DNA of 64,000 nt from Terriglobia bacterium (GTDB taxonomy: Bacteria > Acidobacteriota > Terriglobia > Terriglobales > Acidobacteriaceae): NCBI GenBank assembly GCA_020073465.1, contig JAIQFC010000021.1:62001-126000 (forward strand). The letters run 5' to 3'. Below, one piece after another: positions 26,284-35,803 of this stretch (the stretch's first letter is position 1; the number at the start of each line of letters is the position of its first letter). Under the pieces are notes generated by a model, which did no database searches, was not told the origin of the DNA, and saw nothing but the letters and a program-made list of their open reading frames with translations. The translations under genes were made by a program, and so were the position numbers.

Positions 26284-27204
26284 ATGCGCGCCCATAACTA
26301 CATAGAATGGCGCACGCGGCTCATGAACCCTAAGTGGAATGGCCAGTTCTCGTGTTTCGATCTCGTCGCTAAAACCGACGTGTGCGCGAGCAGTGTGGTT
26401 CGCGTCGGCGACATCGAGATCGGCGGCGACGACTTCGTCGTGATGGCAGGCCCGTGCGCGGTTGAGTCGGAGCGCCAGTTGTTGGAGACCGCCGAAGCGG
26501 TGGCCGAAGCAGGCGCACGCATTCTGCGCGGAGGCGCATACAAACCCCGCTCTTCACCGTACGCGTTCCAGGGTCTGGGCGTCGAAGGTCTGAGGATTCT
26601 GCGCAAAGCGCGAGAACAAACTGGGCTTGCGATCGTTACCGAGGCGATGAGCGAGGAAGATGTCGACTTGATCGCGGAGTATGCCGACCTCATGCAGGTG
26701 GGCACCCGCAGCATGGAGAACTACGCGTTGCTGGAGAAACTTGGCCGATGCGGACGGCCGGTGCTGCTGAAGCGGGGGATGACTGCCACATTGGAGGAAT
26801 TGCTCCGATCTGCGCAAGTGATCGCGGCCAGTGGGAATCGCCAGATTGTTCTCTGTGAACGCGGCATCCGAACATTTGAGACGGCGACCCGTAACACATT
26901 GGACATCGCTGCCGTGCCGGTGTTAAAGACCGTTTCGCACCTGCCCGTGATTGTCGATCCGAGCCACGCCGCTGGAGTGCGCTGCCTGGTTCCGGTCTTG
27001 GCACGGGCCGCTGCGGTCGTAGGTGCTGATGGACTCTTAGTCGAGGTGCATCCGTCGCCGGATCAGGCCATGAGCGACGGAGCCCAGTCGCTCACCTTCC
27101 GCAACTTCCGCGAGATGATGGATGATCTGCAGCCTTATCTGGCGATCCGGGAGGCTGCCCGGCGTCCTGGTCCGCATCTGGTCGCGGTCGGAGGAACAGA
27201 CTAG
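26284..27204 (+). CDS. aroF: 3-deoxy-7-phosphoheptulonate (DAHP) synthase, class I-beta
   Basis: A 306-residue enzyme of the AroA/KDO8P-synthase-like class that condenses phosphoenolpyruvate with erythrose 4-phosphate at the entry of the shikimate pathway. Active-site segments are [46 protein letters not shown] and [10 protein letters not shown]. The N terminus is about 45 residues, too short for the ferredoxin-like regulatory domain of T. maritima DAHPS, and there is no chorismate-mutase domain, so feedback control may be absent. ATG at 26323 is an alternative start. The stop overlaps the next start by one base (TAGTG). Its place as first gene of an operon for exported proteins is odd. Confidence 0.93.
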   Translation: MRAHNYIEWRTRLMNPKWNGQFSCFDLVAKTDVCASSVVRVGDIEIGGDDFVVMAGPCAVESERQLLETAEAVAEAGARILRGGAYKPRSSPYAFQGLGVEGLRILRKAREQTGLAIVTEAMSEEDVDLIAEYADLMQVGTRSMENYALLEKLGRCGRPVLLKRGMTATLEELLRSAQVIAASGNRQIVLCERGIRTFETATRNTLDIAAVPVLKTVSHLPVIVDPSHAAGVRCLVPVLARAAAVVGADGLLVEVHPSPDQAMSDGAQSLTFRNFREMMDDLQPYLAIREAARRPGPHLVAVGGTD

Positions 27205-28562
27205 TGCGGGCGCAGCCCATCGTGGTGGGGCTGGTCTCGCTCATCATTATTACTGCGTTCGCGCCCATGCGCTCCGTGCTCTCCTCGGGTCCGGATGCAC
27301 CTGCAATCCTATTCACCGTCGCGAAACACTACGAGCCTCTGGCCTGGACTCACGGTGCGGACCGATTTAGCTCCGATGCAATCATCTTTCTCCAAGACGT
27401 AACCGGACGGCATCCTCTAGCCCCAAATTTTCCAGCATCTGCCGATCCCACTGTTTCCTTCGACGGGAAGAGAGTTTTGTTCGCCGGCAAGCAGAAGGCT
27501 CAGGACCCGTGGCAGATCTGGGAAGCTACTTTGACCGGCGACTCGCTGCATCAGGTCACATCATGCGCGGAGGACTGCGTTCGTCCCCTCTACCTGCCGG
27601 ACGACCGCATTGTGTACGCAAAGAAGACCGGGGGCCGGTTTGTGATGGAAGCTGCCGACCGGGCCGAGGGCAAGACCGTGCAATTGACCTACGGTCCGGG
27701 AAACTTCCTGCCAGCCGATGTTCTGCGCGATGGCCGCATCTTGTTTGAAGCGACGTACCCATTCGGAACCAGTGGCGCTCCGGAACTCTACACCGTCTAT
27801 TCGGACGGCAGCGGAGTCGAGTCCTACCGCTGTGATCATGGCAAAGCGCGTCACTCCGGCCGGCAGATCGCCTCAGGAGACATCGTGTTTGTCTCCGGCT
27901 CCGGCCTGGCGCGGTTTACATCGTCGCGGGCGGAAGAAGTTCGCATCTCAGCTCCGGCCGGAGAGTTCCCCGGAGAGATCGCTGAGACGGTTTCGGGCGA
28001 CTGGCTCGTGGCGTGGCGGGATGGGGCAACCCCATTTCAATTGATGTGGTGGAAGCCGGGCACCGGCACTCTGCGGCCAGCCGTGGCCGAGCCGAATGCG
28101 AATGCAGTGCAGCCGACGCTGGTTGTGGAGCGGACGGTGCCGAAGCGGCACCCCTCGGCCTTGCATGACTGGCCGAATGCCAACCTTCTTTGTCTCAATG
28201 CATACACCTCGAAGTACAAATTTGCTGCCGGATCAATCCACTCACTTCGGCTCTACACGCGTGACCACACCGGGGCCACGAAGCTGCTGGGCTCAGCACC
28301 CGTGGAACGTGACGGATCATTCTTTGTTCAAGTCCCGACGGAGCAACCGCTGCAGATGGAATTGCTCGACAGCTCCGGCAAAACCCTGAAGCGGCAGGCG
28401 GGATGGTTCTGGATGCGCCGCGGCGAGCAACGGGGATGCGTCGGATGCCACGCGGGCCCGGAAACTGCACCGGAGAATGCCGTGCCCATGGTCCTGCTCA
28501 AATCCACGACTCCCGCCGACATGACGGGCGCTGCGGGCCACAGTGCTTCGGGAGGGCAATAG
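27204..28562 (+). CDS. exported TolB-like propeller protein with one CXXCH haem motif (HzsA-like)
   Basis: A 452-residue product starting with GTG. The N-terminal hydrophobic segment (VVGLVSLIIITAFAPM) acts as signal or anchor. Residues about 60-300 show TolB-like propeller blades (DPTVSFDGKRVLFAG, WQIWEATLTGDSLHQVTS, RPLYLPDDRIVYAKK, DVLRDGRILFEAT). Near the C terminus GCVGCHAGPET (Cys412) gives a c-type haem site. The design resembles proteins annotated by similarity to the hydrazine synthase alpha-subunit middle domain. I do not claim hydrazine chemistry. The next gene overlaps its 3' end by about 20 bases if GTG 28543 is used. Confidence 0.65.
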   Translation: MRAQPIVVGLVSLIIITAFAPMRSVLSSGPDAPAILFTVAKHYEPLAWTHGADRFSSDAIIFLQDVTGRHPLAPNFPASADPTVSFDGKRVLFAGKQKAQDPWQIWEATLTGDSLHQVTSCAEDCVRPLYLPDDRIVYAKKTGGRFVMEAADRAEGKTVQLTYGPGNFLPADVLRDGRILFEATYPFGTSGAPELYTVYSDGSGVESYRCDHGKARHSGRQIASGDIVFVSGSGLARFTSSRAEEVRISAPAGEFPGEIAETVSGDWLVAWRDGATPFQLMWWKPGTGTLRPAVAEPNANAVQPTLVVERTVPKRHPSALHDWPNANLLCLNAYTSKYKFAAGSIHSLRLYTRDHTGATKLLGSAPVERDGSFFVQVPTEQPLQMELLDSSGKTLKRQAGWFWMRRGEQRGCVGCHAGPETAPENAVPMVLLKSTTPADMTGAAGHSASGGQ

Positions 28563-30222
28563 CTTGAAGACGCGGATCGTAGTCACGCCAAGCCGGGTCG
28601 CGGTAACCCTGGCACTGCTGTTGATATCTTCTGCTCTGGCGCAATCGCCAGGGGCGGCCTCGCCGGGCGCGATCCGTTTCGACGACGCAACCGCAAAGTC
28701 AGGTATTCAGTTCACGCATAACTTTGGCGCCCAACGCCTGGGTTCATTGCTCGAGAGCACCGGAGGCGGCTGCGTCTGGTTCGACTACAACAACGACGGC
28801 CTGCCGGATCTCTACGTGGTCAGCGGGAAGCCGCTCGAAGAGGGGATGCATCCATATCCGCTGAAGCAGCTCCCGGAGGTTGCACCGCACAATCATCTGT
28901 ACAGGAACAACGGCGACGGAACCTTCACCGACGTTACCGACAAAGCCGGCGTCGCGGCAAACATTTACGGAATGGCCGCGATTGCCGCCGACTTCGACAA
29001 CGACGGCTTCGTCGATCTGCTGGTTACCGGCTACGGGCGAGCGATTCTCTATCGCAACCGGGGAGACGGCACGTTCGAAGACGTGAGCGCAAAAGCCGGA
29101 ATCAAGGTTGACGGCTGGTCGATCAGTTCCGCATGGCTCGACTACGATCGTGACGGCTGCGTCGACCTGTTCGTCGGCCGATATGTAAAGTTCGATCCCA
29201 AATATCGCAACTATTACGCTGCGGACAACTATCCTGGCCCACTCGACTACGCCGCCGACACGAACCGTCTTTTTCGCAACAACTGCAATGGAACGTTCAC
29301 CGACGTCACCGACAAGTCGGGAATCGGCGCCTACAAAGGCCGCACGATGGGCGTCACCGCTGCCGATTTTGATGGTGACGGCTATCCCGACATCTACGTC
29401 GCCAATGACAAGACGGAGAACTTCCTTTTTCACAACAAGCACGACGGCACGTTTGAGGAGATCGCCGCCGACGTCGGTGCTGCCTATGGTCAAAACGGCG
29501 AGAACACTTCAGCGATGGGCCCAGTGTTTGCCGATATCGACGGCGACGGCCATGTCGATCTCTGGGTGACCGACTCGAAATACAACCGCCTGATGCGCAA
29601 CACGGGCCAGAACGGGTTCGAAGACATCGGGCCAAGTTCGGGAATTTCGCAGGCCACGGCGCAATACACCAGTTGGGGCACAGGCATTTACGATTTCGAC
29701 AATGATGGCTGGCTCGACATTCTGATCTTCCACGGCGGACTGATCCACTTAGTCCCGCAAGAGCAGTCTTTGTTTCGAGGGCTGGGAAGTGGCAAGTTTG
29801 CCGATGTTTCGCGCGATGCGGGTTCGGTGCTCGACGTAAAGACGGTCTCACGTGGGGCATGTCTTGCCGACTACGACAACGACGGACGGATCGACGCGTT
29901 CGTCGTGAACCTGGGCGCGCCCGCGACTCTGCTGCACAACGTTACCCAGAACAGCAATCACTGGCTGACCGTGAAGTTGAAAGGGAAGAAGAGTAATCGC
30001 GACGGTATTGGTGCACACCTGGAGTTGCTCTCCGGCGGACGGAAGCAGATCGCTGAGCGCATCGCAGGATCGGGCTATCTCTCGCAGGATGATGGCCGCG
30101 TTCATTTCGGCCTGGGAAATGCGACGAAAGCCGACAAGCTTACGATCCACTGGCCCAGCGGGCACGAGCAGGTTTTGGAGAATCCGGCAGTGGATCGCGT
30201 TCTCACGGTAGAGGAGCCGTAG
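28543..30222 (+). CDS. exported CRTAC1/UnbV-type FG-GAP propeller protein
   Basis: About 559 residues: signal peptide (VAVTLALLLISSALAQS), then seven Ca-binding FG-GAP/VCBS loops of the type DYNNDGLPDLYV, DFDNDGFVDLLV, DYDRDGCVDLFV, DFDGDGYPDIYV, DIDGDGHVDLWV, DFDNDGWLDILI and DYDNDGRIDAFV. This is one per blade of a seven-bladed propeller. A C-terminal ASPIC/UnbV domain follows (WLTVKLKGKKSNRDGIGAHL and onward). Function of the family in bacteria is largely unknown; extracellular protein-protein or ligand binding is likely. TTG at 28564, seven bases after GGGAGGG, may be the real start rather than GTG at 28543. The next gene starts directly after the stop. Confidence 0.88.
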   Translation: MLREGNSLKTRIVVTPSRVAVTLALLLISSALAQSPGAASPGAIRFDDATAKSGIQFTHNFGAQRLGSLLESTGGGCVWFDYNNDGLPDLYVVSGKPLEEGMHPYPLKQLPEVAPHNHLYRNNGDGTFTDVTDKAGVAANIYGMAAIAADFDNDGFVDLLVTGYGRAILYRNRGDGTFEDVSAKAGIKVDGWSISSAWLDYDRDGCVDLFVGRYVKFDPKYRNYYAADNYPGPLDYAADTNRLFRNNCNGTFTDVTDKSGIGAYKGRTMGVTAADFDGDGYPDIYVANDKTENFLFHNKHDGTFEEIAADVGAAYGQNGENTSAMGPVFADIDGDGHVDLWVTDSKYNRLMRNTGQNGFEDIGPSSGISQATAQYTSWGTGIYDFDNDGWLDILIFHGGLIHLVPQEQSLFRGLGSGKFADVSRDAGSVLDVKTVSRGACLADYDNDGRIDAFVVNLGAPATLLHNVTQNSNHWLTVKLKGKKSNRDGIGAHLELLSGGRKQIAERIAGSGYLSQDDGRVHFGLGNATKADKLTIHWPSGHEQVLENPAVDRVLTVEEP

Positions 30223-32127
30223 ATGCAACTGGCGACTACATGCCGTGGCAAAGCAAGGCTGATCGCGAGTCTCGCCCCTGTGTTTGCATTGATTTCTGCA
30301 TTGATGTTGCTGGCGCCTACGGCCAAACCCGCGCGGGCGCAATCCGAGCCCGAAAACAACAAGCGTTACCTGTCGCCCATCGAGATGGCGCTATCACCGG
30401 ATGGGCGCCTGCTCTATGTGGTGTGCCAGGCCAGCGACGAACTGCGTGTCGTGGATATTCAATCCGGCAAGGTCGTGGATGTTGTTCCGGTCGGCCACGT
30501 GCCGCGCGGAATCGTGTTATCGCCCGATGGCCGGCAGATTTACGTGACGAACGCCTGGTCCGACACGGTTTCGGTGATCGACGCCGCAACTCTGAAAGTC
30601 GTGCGGACCCTGCCCACTGGCCTCGAACCGACTGGCATTGTTTCAGACCGGAGTGGCCAGACTCTGTACGTCGCGAACCGCCTGAGCAACGACATCTCTG
30701 TGATCGATGTAAACACTGGCCAGGAGACCAAACGACTGCTGGCCGGGCAGGGCGCAAGCTATCTCGCGTTGTCTCCGGATGGAAAGTGGATATACGGCAC
30801 GCACATCTATCCAAACCACGGAGCCTTCCGGGCACAGCCGAACTCCGAAATCACGGTCATCGACACGGCGCGGCAGGCCGTCGTCGAGCGCAAGCGACTG
30901 CACAACGTCGCAGGCGTGTTTCATGTGGCACTATCTGCCGATGGCAAGCTCGGCGTGGCAACCCAGCTTCGTCCCAAGAACCTCATCCCACTGGCGCACG
31001 TTGAACACGGATGGGTGTTCGGCGATTCGCTGACCCTGTTCGGCGAGGATGTCGGCGGGACGGTTCAGGTCCCTATAGACGAGCTTGACCGCTACTTCGC
31101 GCTGCCTTGGGGTGTGGCCATCACCCCGGACAAGGCGAAGATGTTTGTGACTACAGCCGGGTCCGAGAATGTGACGGTCATCGACGTGCGAAAGCTGTTG
31201 GGCTTCGCGCGCACACGGCCGCAGTCCTTCGTGAATGACCTTTCCGCGTCGGCGAACTATGTAACTGCAAGAATTCCCGTCGGCCATAACCCCCGCGGTA
31301 CCTTGTTGTCGCAGGACGGCAAGCGGTTGTACGTAGCGAACCGCCTCGATGACAACCTCTCCGTCATCGATACGTCGACCGAGAGAGTAGTTTCGACGAT
31401 CGATCTAGGCGGGCCAAGAACCGTCAGCGCGCTTCGCCGCGGGGAACAGATTTTCTTCACCGCCAATTACGCATTTCAAGGCCAGTTCGGCTGCGCCAAC
31501 TGCCATCTGGACGCGACCATTGACGGTCTGCAGTGGGATCTCGAACCCGACGGTTTCGGCAAAGACATCGTTGACAATCGATCACTGGAGAACCTGGCGG
31601 GCACCGAACCGTTCAAGTGGAACGGCGGGAATCCCGACATGCCGACCGAGTGCGGGCCCCGCACCGAGAAGTTCTTCTACCGCTCGCAGAGTTACAACCA
31701 GCAGGAACTCACCGACCTGGTGACATTTGTTTATGCGCTTCCCTATCGCCCCAATCGTTATCGCATGGCCAATGGAGAGTTGACCCCGGCGCAGGAGCGA
31801 GGCAAGGCGATCTTTGAGAGGACAACATACAAGAACGGCCAGCCGATTCCACAGAAGAACCAGTGTGCGTTTTGCCACAGCGGGCCCAAGTACACAAATC
31901 AGCAGCAATTCGATGTCGGCACCGCCAAATCTACCGACCGCTCGCCGCTGGTCGATGTGCCTCAACTCTCCAACACAGTCTATTCCGGGCCGTACCTGCA
32001 TGACGGCTCGGCGCGTTCGCTTGAAGAAATCTGGACCGTGTTCAATCCGAAAGATACACACGGCGTGAGCAACGATCTGACCAAAGACGAATTGAACGAT
32101 CTCATCGAGTATTTGAAAACGTTATGA
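30223..32127 (+). CDS. YVTN propeller fused to a di-haem MauG/cytochrome-c-peroxidase-like domain
   Basis: A 634-residue exported protein: signal peptide (LIASLAPVFALISALMLL, cleaved after ARAQ), then a YVTN-type seven-bladed propeller (about 45-410; repeats such as LSPDGRQIYVTNAWSDTVSV and DGKRLYVANRLDDNLSV). The C terminus has two c-type haem motifs, CANCH (Cys424) and CAFCH (Cys548), arranged as in MauG and bacterial di-haem peroxidases, with PQLSNTVYSGPYLHDGSARS near the second. Such domains oxidise a partner protein or small molecule using peroxide or high-valent iron. It abuts the preceding gene and overlaps the next by 4 bases. Confidence 0.88.
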   Translation: MQLATTCRGKARLIASLAPVFALISALMLLAPTAKPARAQSEPENNKRYLSPIEMALSPDGRLLYVVCQASDELRVVDIQSGKVVDVVPVGHVPRGIVLSPDGRQIYVTNAWSDTVSVIDAATLKVVRTLPTGLEPTGIVSDRSGQTLYVANRLSNDISVIDVNTGQETKRLLAGQGASYLALSPDGKWIYGTHIYPNHGAFRAQPNSEITVIDTARQAVVERKRLHNVAGVFHVALSADGKLGVATQLRPKNLIPLAHVEHGWVFGDSLTLFGEDVGGTVQVPIDELDRYFALPWGVAITPDKAKMFVTTAGSENVTVIDVRKLLGFARTRPQSFVNDLSASANYVTARIPVGHNPRGTLLSQDGKRLYVANRLDDNLSVIDTSTERVVSTIDLGGPRTVSALRRGEQIFFTANYAFQGQFGCANCHLDATIDGLQWDLEPDGFGKDIVDNRSLENLAGTEPFKWNGGNPDMPTECGPRTEKFFYRSQSYNQQELTDLVTFVYALPYRPNRYRMANGELTPAQERGKAIFERTTYKNGQPIPQKNQCAFCHSGPKYTNQQQFDVGTAKSTDRSPLVDVPQLSNTVYSGPYLHDGSARSLEEIWTVFNPKDTHGVSNDLTKDELNDLIEYLKTL

Positions 32128-33245
32128 AGATGAAACTGAGACTGCTGTTTGCGATGCTGGCTGCCGTCATCGCGATTTCCCTCGCGAATGCCCAAGACAT
32201 GCCCCGCTTCCGCTGGGACAACTTCACAACCGCCAACGGTCTTCCCGACAACCATGTTTTCTGCGTACTGGTCGACGGGAGCCGCGTCTGGGCTGGCACG
32301 GAGAACGGGCTAGGCCTGTACGAAAACGGCGCATGGAAAGCATTTCGTCCCGTCGACGGTCTGGCTCACCAGGCCGTGCTGTCGCTCGCGCTCGACAAGC
32401 GTACCGGGGACCTGTGGGTCGGCACGATGGGTGGGCTGAGCCGCATCTCCGCCGGACGGATTGATAACTTCACGCAACTGAATTCGGGCTTGAGCAACGA
32501 CATCGTGTACGGCGTCGGCGTGCAGGGAGATTTCGTCTGGACCGCCACGGCCGCCGGAGCCAGCCGCTTGAATACGCGTACCGGGCAGTGGGCACTCTTC
32601 AACGAGCGCAACACCCCGATGTACGAGATCTGGACTTACGCCGTCAGCCCCGCCGAAGACAAGGTTTACTACGCGGTCTGGGGCGGCGGAGTTCTCGAAT
32701 ATGACGTCAAAACCGAGCGCTGGAAGGACTACAACGATCCCGACGGCGAAACCGAACTGGTCTTGATGAAGGACCAGGGGCTTATTCACGAGATCACAAC
32801 ATCGGTCAGTTATGTCGACAAGATTCTCTGGGTCGCGACTTACTTCGGTGCCAGCCGCTACGACGGCCGTTACTGGCATAACTTCCTTCAGAAAGACAGC
32901 GGCCTGCCCAGCAACTTCCTGAACCAGATCAAAGCCGTGGACGGCAATCGCGCATGGTTCTCCACCGACAAGGGACTGGCTTATTACGACGGCACAAACT
33001 GGGCGGTCTATCGGCCCGCGCTCGACACGCACAAGCCGGAGATGGAGGTTCGCGACGCAGCCGGCACCGTGACGAAGATCGCGGTGCAAAGTGCTCCGGC
33101 CCACAACTACGTTCTCGGAGTCGATTTCCAGGGAGATGACCTTTGGGTGGCGACGGCCAAGGGCTTGAGCCACGGCATTCGGCAACACGGTCCGACACAG
33201 ACCGCACAAGTTTTGCGCGCACGGCAGTCGATACGGAAGAAGTGA
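32124..33245 (+). CDS. exported two-component-regulator-propeller protein without kinase
   Basis: A 373-residue product with a signal peptide (LLFAMLAAVIAISLANAQ) and Reg_prop repeats such as GLPDNHVFCVLVDGSRVWAG, LWVGTMGGLSRIS, KGLAYYDGTNW and LWVATAKGLSHG. It resembles the periplasmic sensor half of propeller kinases but has no membrane helix at the C terminus and no kinase domain, so it is probably a soluble binding protein. ATG overlaps the stop of the di-haem gene (ATGA), so it is translationally coupled. Confidence 0.85.
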   Translation: MKMKLRLLFAMLAAVIAISLANAQDMPRFRWDNFTTANGLPDNHVFCVLVDGSRVWAGTENGLGLYENGAWKAFRPVDGLAHQAVLSLALDKRTGDLWVGTMGGLSRISAGRIDNFTQLNSGLSNDIVYGVGVQGDFVWTATAAGASRLNTRTGQWALFNERNTPMYEIWTYAVSPAEDKVYYAVWGGGVLEYDVKTERWKDYNDPDGETELVLMKDQGLIHEITTSVSYVDKILWVATYFGASRYDGRYWHNFLQKDSGLPSNFLNQIKAVDGNRAWFSTDKGLAYYDGTNWAVYRPALDTHKPEMEVRDAAGTVTKIAVQSAPAHNYVLGVDFQGDDLWVATAKGLSHGIRQHGPTQTAQVLRARQSIRKK

Positions 33246-33265
33246 ATTCTTGGAGGAGTCGTCCT

Positions 33266-33748
33266 ATGAATGTTCAGGAGTTGCTAGCGGAAGTAACCAC
33301 GGCGCCCGTTGTGAAGCGCGCCATCACCAATCACTCGGCGCTGAATGAAGCCTACGCTTACGGCAGCGCGTTCTCGCGCGGCATGCGGATCGATTTGAAC
33401 GGGCTGACCATCCTGTTGATCTCGGGCACGGCCAGTATCGACGATCAGGGCCGAACCGTGCACGTGGGCGACTTGCGCGCCCAGCTCCGTCGCACGTTCG
33501 AGAACATCAGCGCTCTGCTGGCCTCCGAAGGCGCAACGTGGCACGACATCGTGCGCACCACGTGCTATCTCCGCGACATCGAGCGCGACTACCAGGCCTT
33601 CAATGAAGAGCGGACCGCGTTCTACAAGGAGCAGGGGCTGGATCCGCTGCCTGCTTCGACCGGCATTCAGGCGATTCTCTGCCGTCCGGACCTGCTCATT
33701 GAGATTGAAGCGATTGCCATGTTCCGCAACGAATCGCACACGGAGTAA
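33266..33748 (+). CDS. RidA/YjgF/YER057c/UK114-family protein
   Basis: A 160-residue product from the ATG at 33266, chosen because GGAGGA lies 8-9 bases before it; a longer in-frame reading to 33143 lacks family similarity. The chorismate-mutase-like trimeric fold is suggested by LLISGTASIDDQGRTVHVGD, LRAQLRRTFENISALLASEG, DIVRTTCYLRDI and PASTGIQAILCRPDLLIEIE. The key Arg of RidA deaminases would lie in the C-terminal region; here LCRPDLLIEIEAIA supplies one candidate. Most members hydrolyse reactive enamines or imines; some have specialised catabolic roles. Cytosolic, between two exported-protein genes. Confidence 0.85.
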   Translation: MNVQELLAEVTTAPVVKRAITNHSALNEAYAYGSAFSRGMRIDLNGLTILLISGTASIDDQGRTVHVGDLRAQLRRTFENISALLASEGATWHDIVRTTCYLRDIERDYQAFNEERTAFYKEQGLDPLPASTGIQAILCRPDLLIEIEAIAMFRNESHTE

Positions 33749-33752
33749 CGCT

Positions 33753-35615
33753 ATGCGTCGCGTGCTGGTATCGGTTGTTGCCGCTGTGCTCGGGTCCACG
33801 GTGTGGGCCCAGACGCCTGTTCCATGCTCCTGCGGGAGCAATCCTCCAGGTCCGCCTGCACCCCGGTCTCTGAAACCCTACACCGGCGCGCCCGACGACC
33901 TGCGGCCGTTTTCGAAGTTCACCACGCCCTACTACGAGCACTACCAGAATCTCATCGAGTACAACGGCGCGGCTCGCGACGTACCGGACCCCGACCTGAA
34001 AGATTTGTCTGAGATTCGCATCGGCTTCGTCGGCCCGCTCTATGCACACCCCGACCAGGCGTTGGGCAATCGCATGCTCAACGGCGCTACCTTGGCCGTT
34101 GAGGAGGCGAACGCGGCTGGCGGGTACGGTGGTAAACCGTTCAAGCTGATGTTGCATAACGATTCAGCAATCTGGGGCGCAGCCAGCAACGAGATCGTCA
34201 AGATGGTTTACGACGAAAAGGTCTGGGCCATGTTCGGATCGATCAGCGGTGACACAACCCACATCGCACTGCGTGTCACTCTGAAAGCCGAAACCCCGAT
34301 CGTCAACAGCGCCTCCACTGATCCCACCATTCCCGAGACCATCATCCCGTGGTACTTCACTGATCTTCAGGACGACCGCCTGCAGGGCTACACGCTCGCG
34401 CGGCACATCTATACCGAACTCGGTCTGAAGCGCATCGCGATCCTGCGCGTGAATGACCGCTACGGGCGCTTTGGAGTCATCAAGTTCCGTGATGCTTCCC
34501 GCCGGTTGGGCCATCCCGTGGTGATCGAACAGAAATTTCGGCCCGGCGATACCGATTTCCGCCACCAACTTCAGGTGATCGAAGATTCGCGCGTAGACGG
34601 AATCGTGCTCTGGACCGACATTGGTCCAGCCGCGATGATCCTGCAGCAGATGCAGGAACTGGGGATGAAGCAGCGCGTGTTCGGCAGTCACCGCACCATC
34701 GGCGACGAACTCGTCAAGCTGGCTGGCCCTGCCGCAGAAGGCTTCGAGGCTGTTTTTCCCTACGATCCTACCCGCACCGACCCGCGCTGGCTCGACTTCA
34801 ATTCCCGCTATGAGGCCCGCTTTCACGAGAAGCCGGATCACTTCGCCGCCCTCGCCTACGATGCCATGCAGATTCTGCTGGACGCGATCTGCCGTGCGGG
34901 CTTGAACAAGGGCAGGATCCGGGATGCACTGACCGGCGTGACGAGCCACAAGGGCGTGACTGGCGATATGGTCTTCGATCCGAACTGCAAGAACATCGCT
35001 CCGCTCTTTCTCGCCCGCGTACACAATGGAAGCATCGACTACCGCCGCATCACGATGGAGAAACCGTACGCTCGCGTGGGAGAAAACGGAGTGCAGTACG
35101 CCGGCCCAACGCTGGCCGAGGAGAAGACTGAGAAACTGCAAATCGGCGTCTTCGGGCCGCGAGCCGATGAAGTCGTCCACTCAACTGCAGTCATCCGTTT
35201 ACTCGATGCGATCAACAGTGGCAAGGGCCAGCATATCTCGCTGATTGGAATTCCCTCTCAGCTTTCCTGGGGAAAGGCTTCCGGCGAACTCGTGAAGGCG
35301 GTTTACCAGGATCATGCTCTGGCGTTGATCGCTCTCGACCGCCCTTCCAGTCACCTGGCCGAACAAATCGCCGTGAAGTCGTTCATTCCTGTAGTCGCCA
35401 TCTCCTCCGACCGCGCGCTCACTTCAACCAACATTCCGTGGATCTTCCGCCTGCCGGAAGGTACGCCGATCGAGCAAGCGTTGAGCAGTCTCGCGGAAGC
35501 CATCAACCGTGCCGGGCCGAACCGCGAAAAGATTCGTGACCTGCTGGCTTCGGGTGAACGCGTCGGCGGAACAAGCTTCGAATCGACTGGCGAGTATCGT
35601 CAATCGGCTCGATGA
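33753..35615 (+). CDS. periplasmic branched-chain amino-acid-type solute-binding protein, double domain
   Basis: A 620-residue product from the ATG at 33753, four bases after the ridA stop. Signal peptide ends near STVWAQ. Residues about 85-425 form a full type I binding protein (Peripla_BP_6): IRIGFVGPLYAHPDQALGN, GATLAVEEANAAGGYGGKPF, AMFGSISGDTTHIAL, RVNDRYGRFGV and SHKGVTGDMVFDPN. Residues about 460-620 look like a second, incomplete copy (LQIGVFGPRADEVVHSTAVI to FRLPEGTPIEQAL). No ABC permease or ATPase gene is in the window, so it may act as a receptor or use transporters elsewhere. It is the last gene of the propeller operon. Confidence 0.82.
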   Translation: MRRVLVSVVAAVLGSTVWAQTPVPCSCGSNPPGPPAPRSLKPYTGAPDDLRPFSKFTTPYYEHYQNLIEYNGAARDVPDPDLKDLSEIRIGFVGPLYAHPDQALGNRMLNGATLAVEEANAAGGYGGKPFKLMLHNDSAIWGAASNEIVKMVYDEKVWAMFGSISGDTTHIALRVTLKAETPIVNSASTDPTIPETIIPWYFTDLQDDRLQGYTLARHIYTELGLKRIAILRVNDRYGRFGVIKFRDASRRLGHPVVIEQKFRPGDTDFRHQLQVIEDSRVDGIVLWTDIGPAAMILQQMQELGMKQRVFGSHRTIGDELVKLAGPAAEGFEAVFPYDPTRTDPRWLDFNSRYEARFHEKPDHFAALAYDAMQILLDAICRAGLNKGRIRDALTGVTSHKGVTGDMVFDPNCKNIAPLFLARVHNGSIDYRRITMEKPYARVGENGVQYAGPTLAEEKTEKLQIGVFGPRADEVVHSTAVIRLLDAINSGKGQHISLIGIPSQLSWGKASGELVKAVYQDHALALIALDRPSSHLAEQIAVKSFIPVVAISSDRALTSTNIPWIFRLPEGTPIEQALSSLAEAINRAGPNREKIRDLLASGERVGGTSFESTGEYRQSAR

Positions 35616-35803
35616 CCGCGTCGTCCTTATAGGCACGGAGAAACCCTCCCTTCCTCTCGTGCACTCTACCCCTCCACAGTCCGCCAGCAAGAGCGTATCC
35701 TATGGCTCGGACGGCCAGGCTCCGTCTCGTCTTTCCCTTCTGTATTTCTGGAACGGAACGAGAAAGACGCATAACAACTGGCGTGATGTGCCGAGGAGGG
35801 GAG

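Noticed and set aside
28437-28451. Calling the haem propeller protein a hydrazine synthase subunit
   Set aside because: Only one CXXCH and a general propeller resemblance are present; the organism type and missing partner genes make hydrazine chemistry unlikely.
32310-33209. 299-codon reverse-strand frame opposite the Reg_prop gene
   Set aside because: It mirrors the high-GC coding pattern of the sense gene and contains no motif, signal or ribosome-binding site.
35616-35803. A small gene between the binding-protein gene and the TAT isomerase gene
   Set aside because: Frames here have no ribosome-binding site of their own and no recognisable sequence; the visible GAGGAGG belongs to the ATG at 35804.
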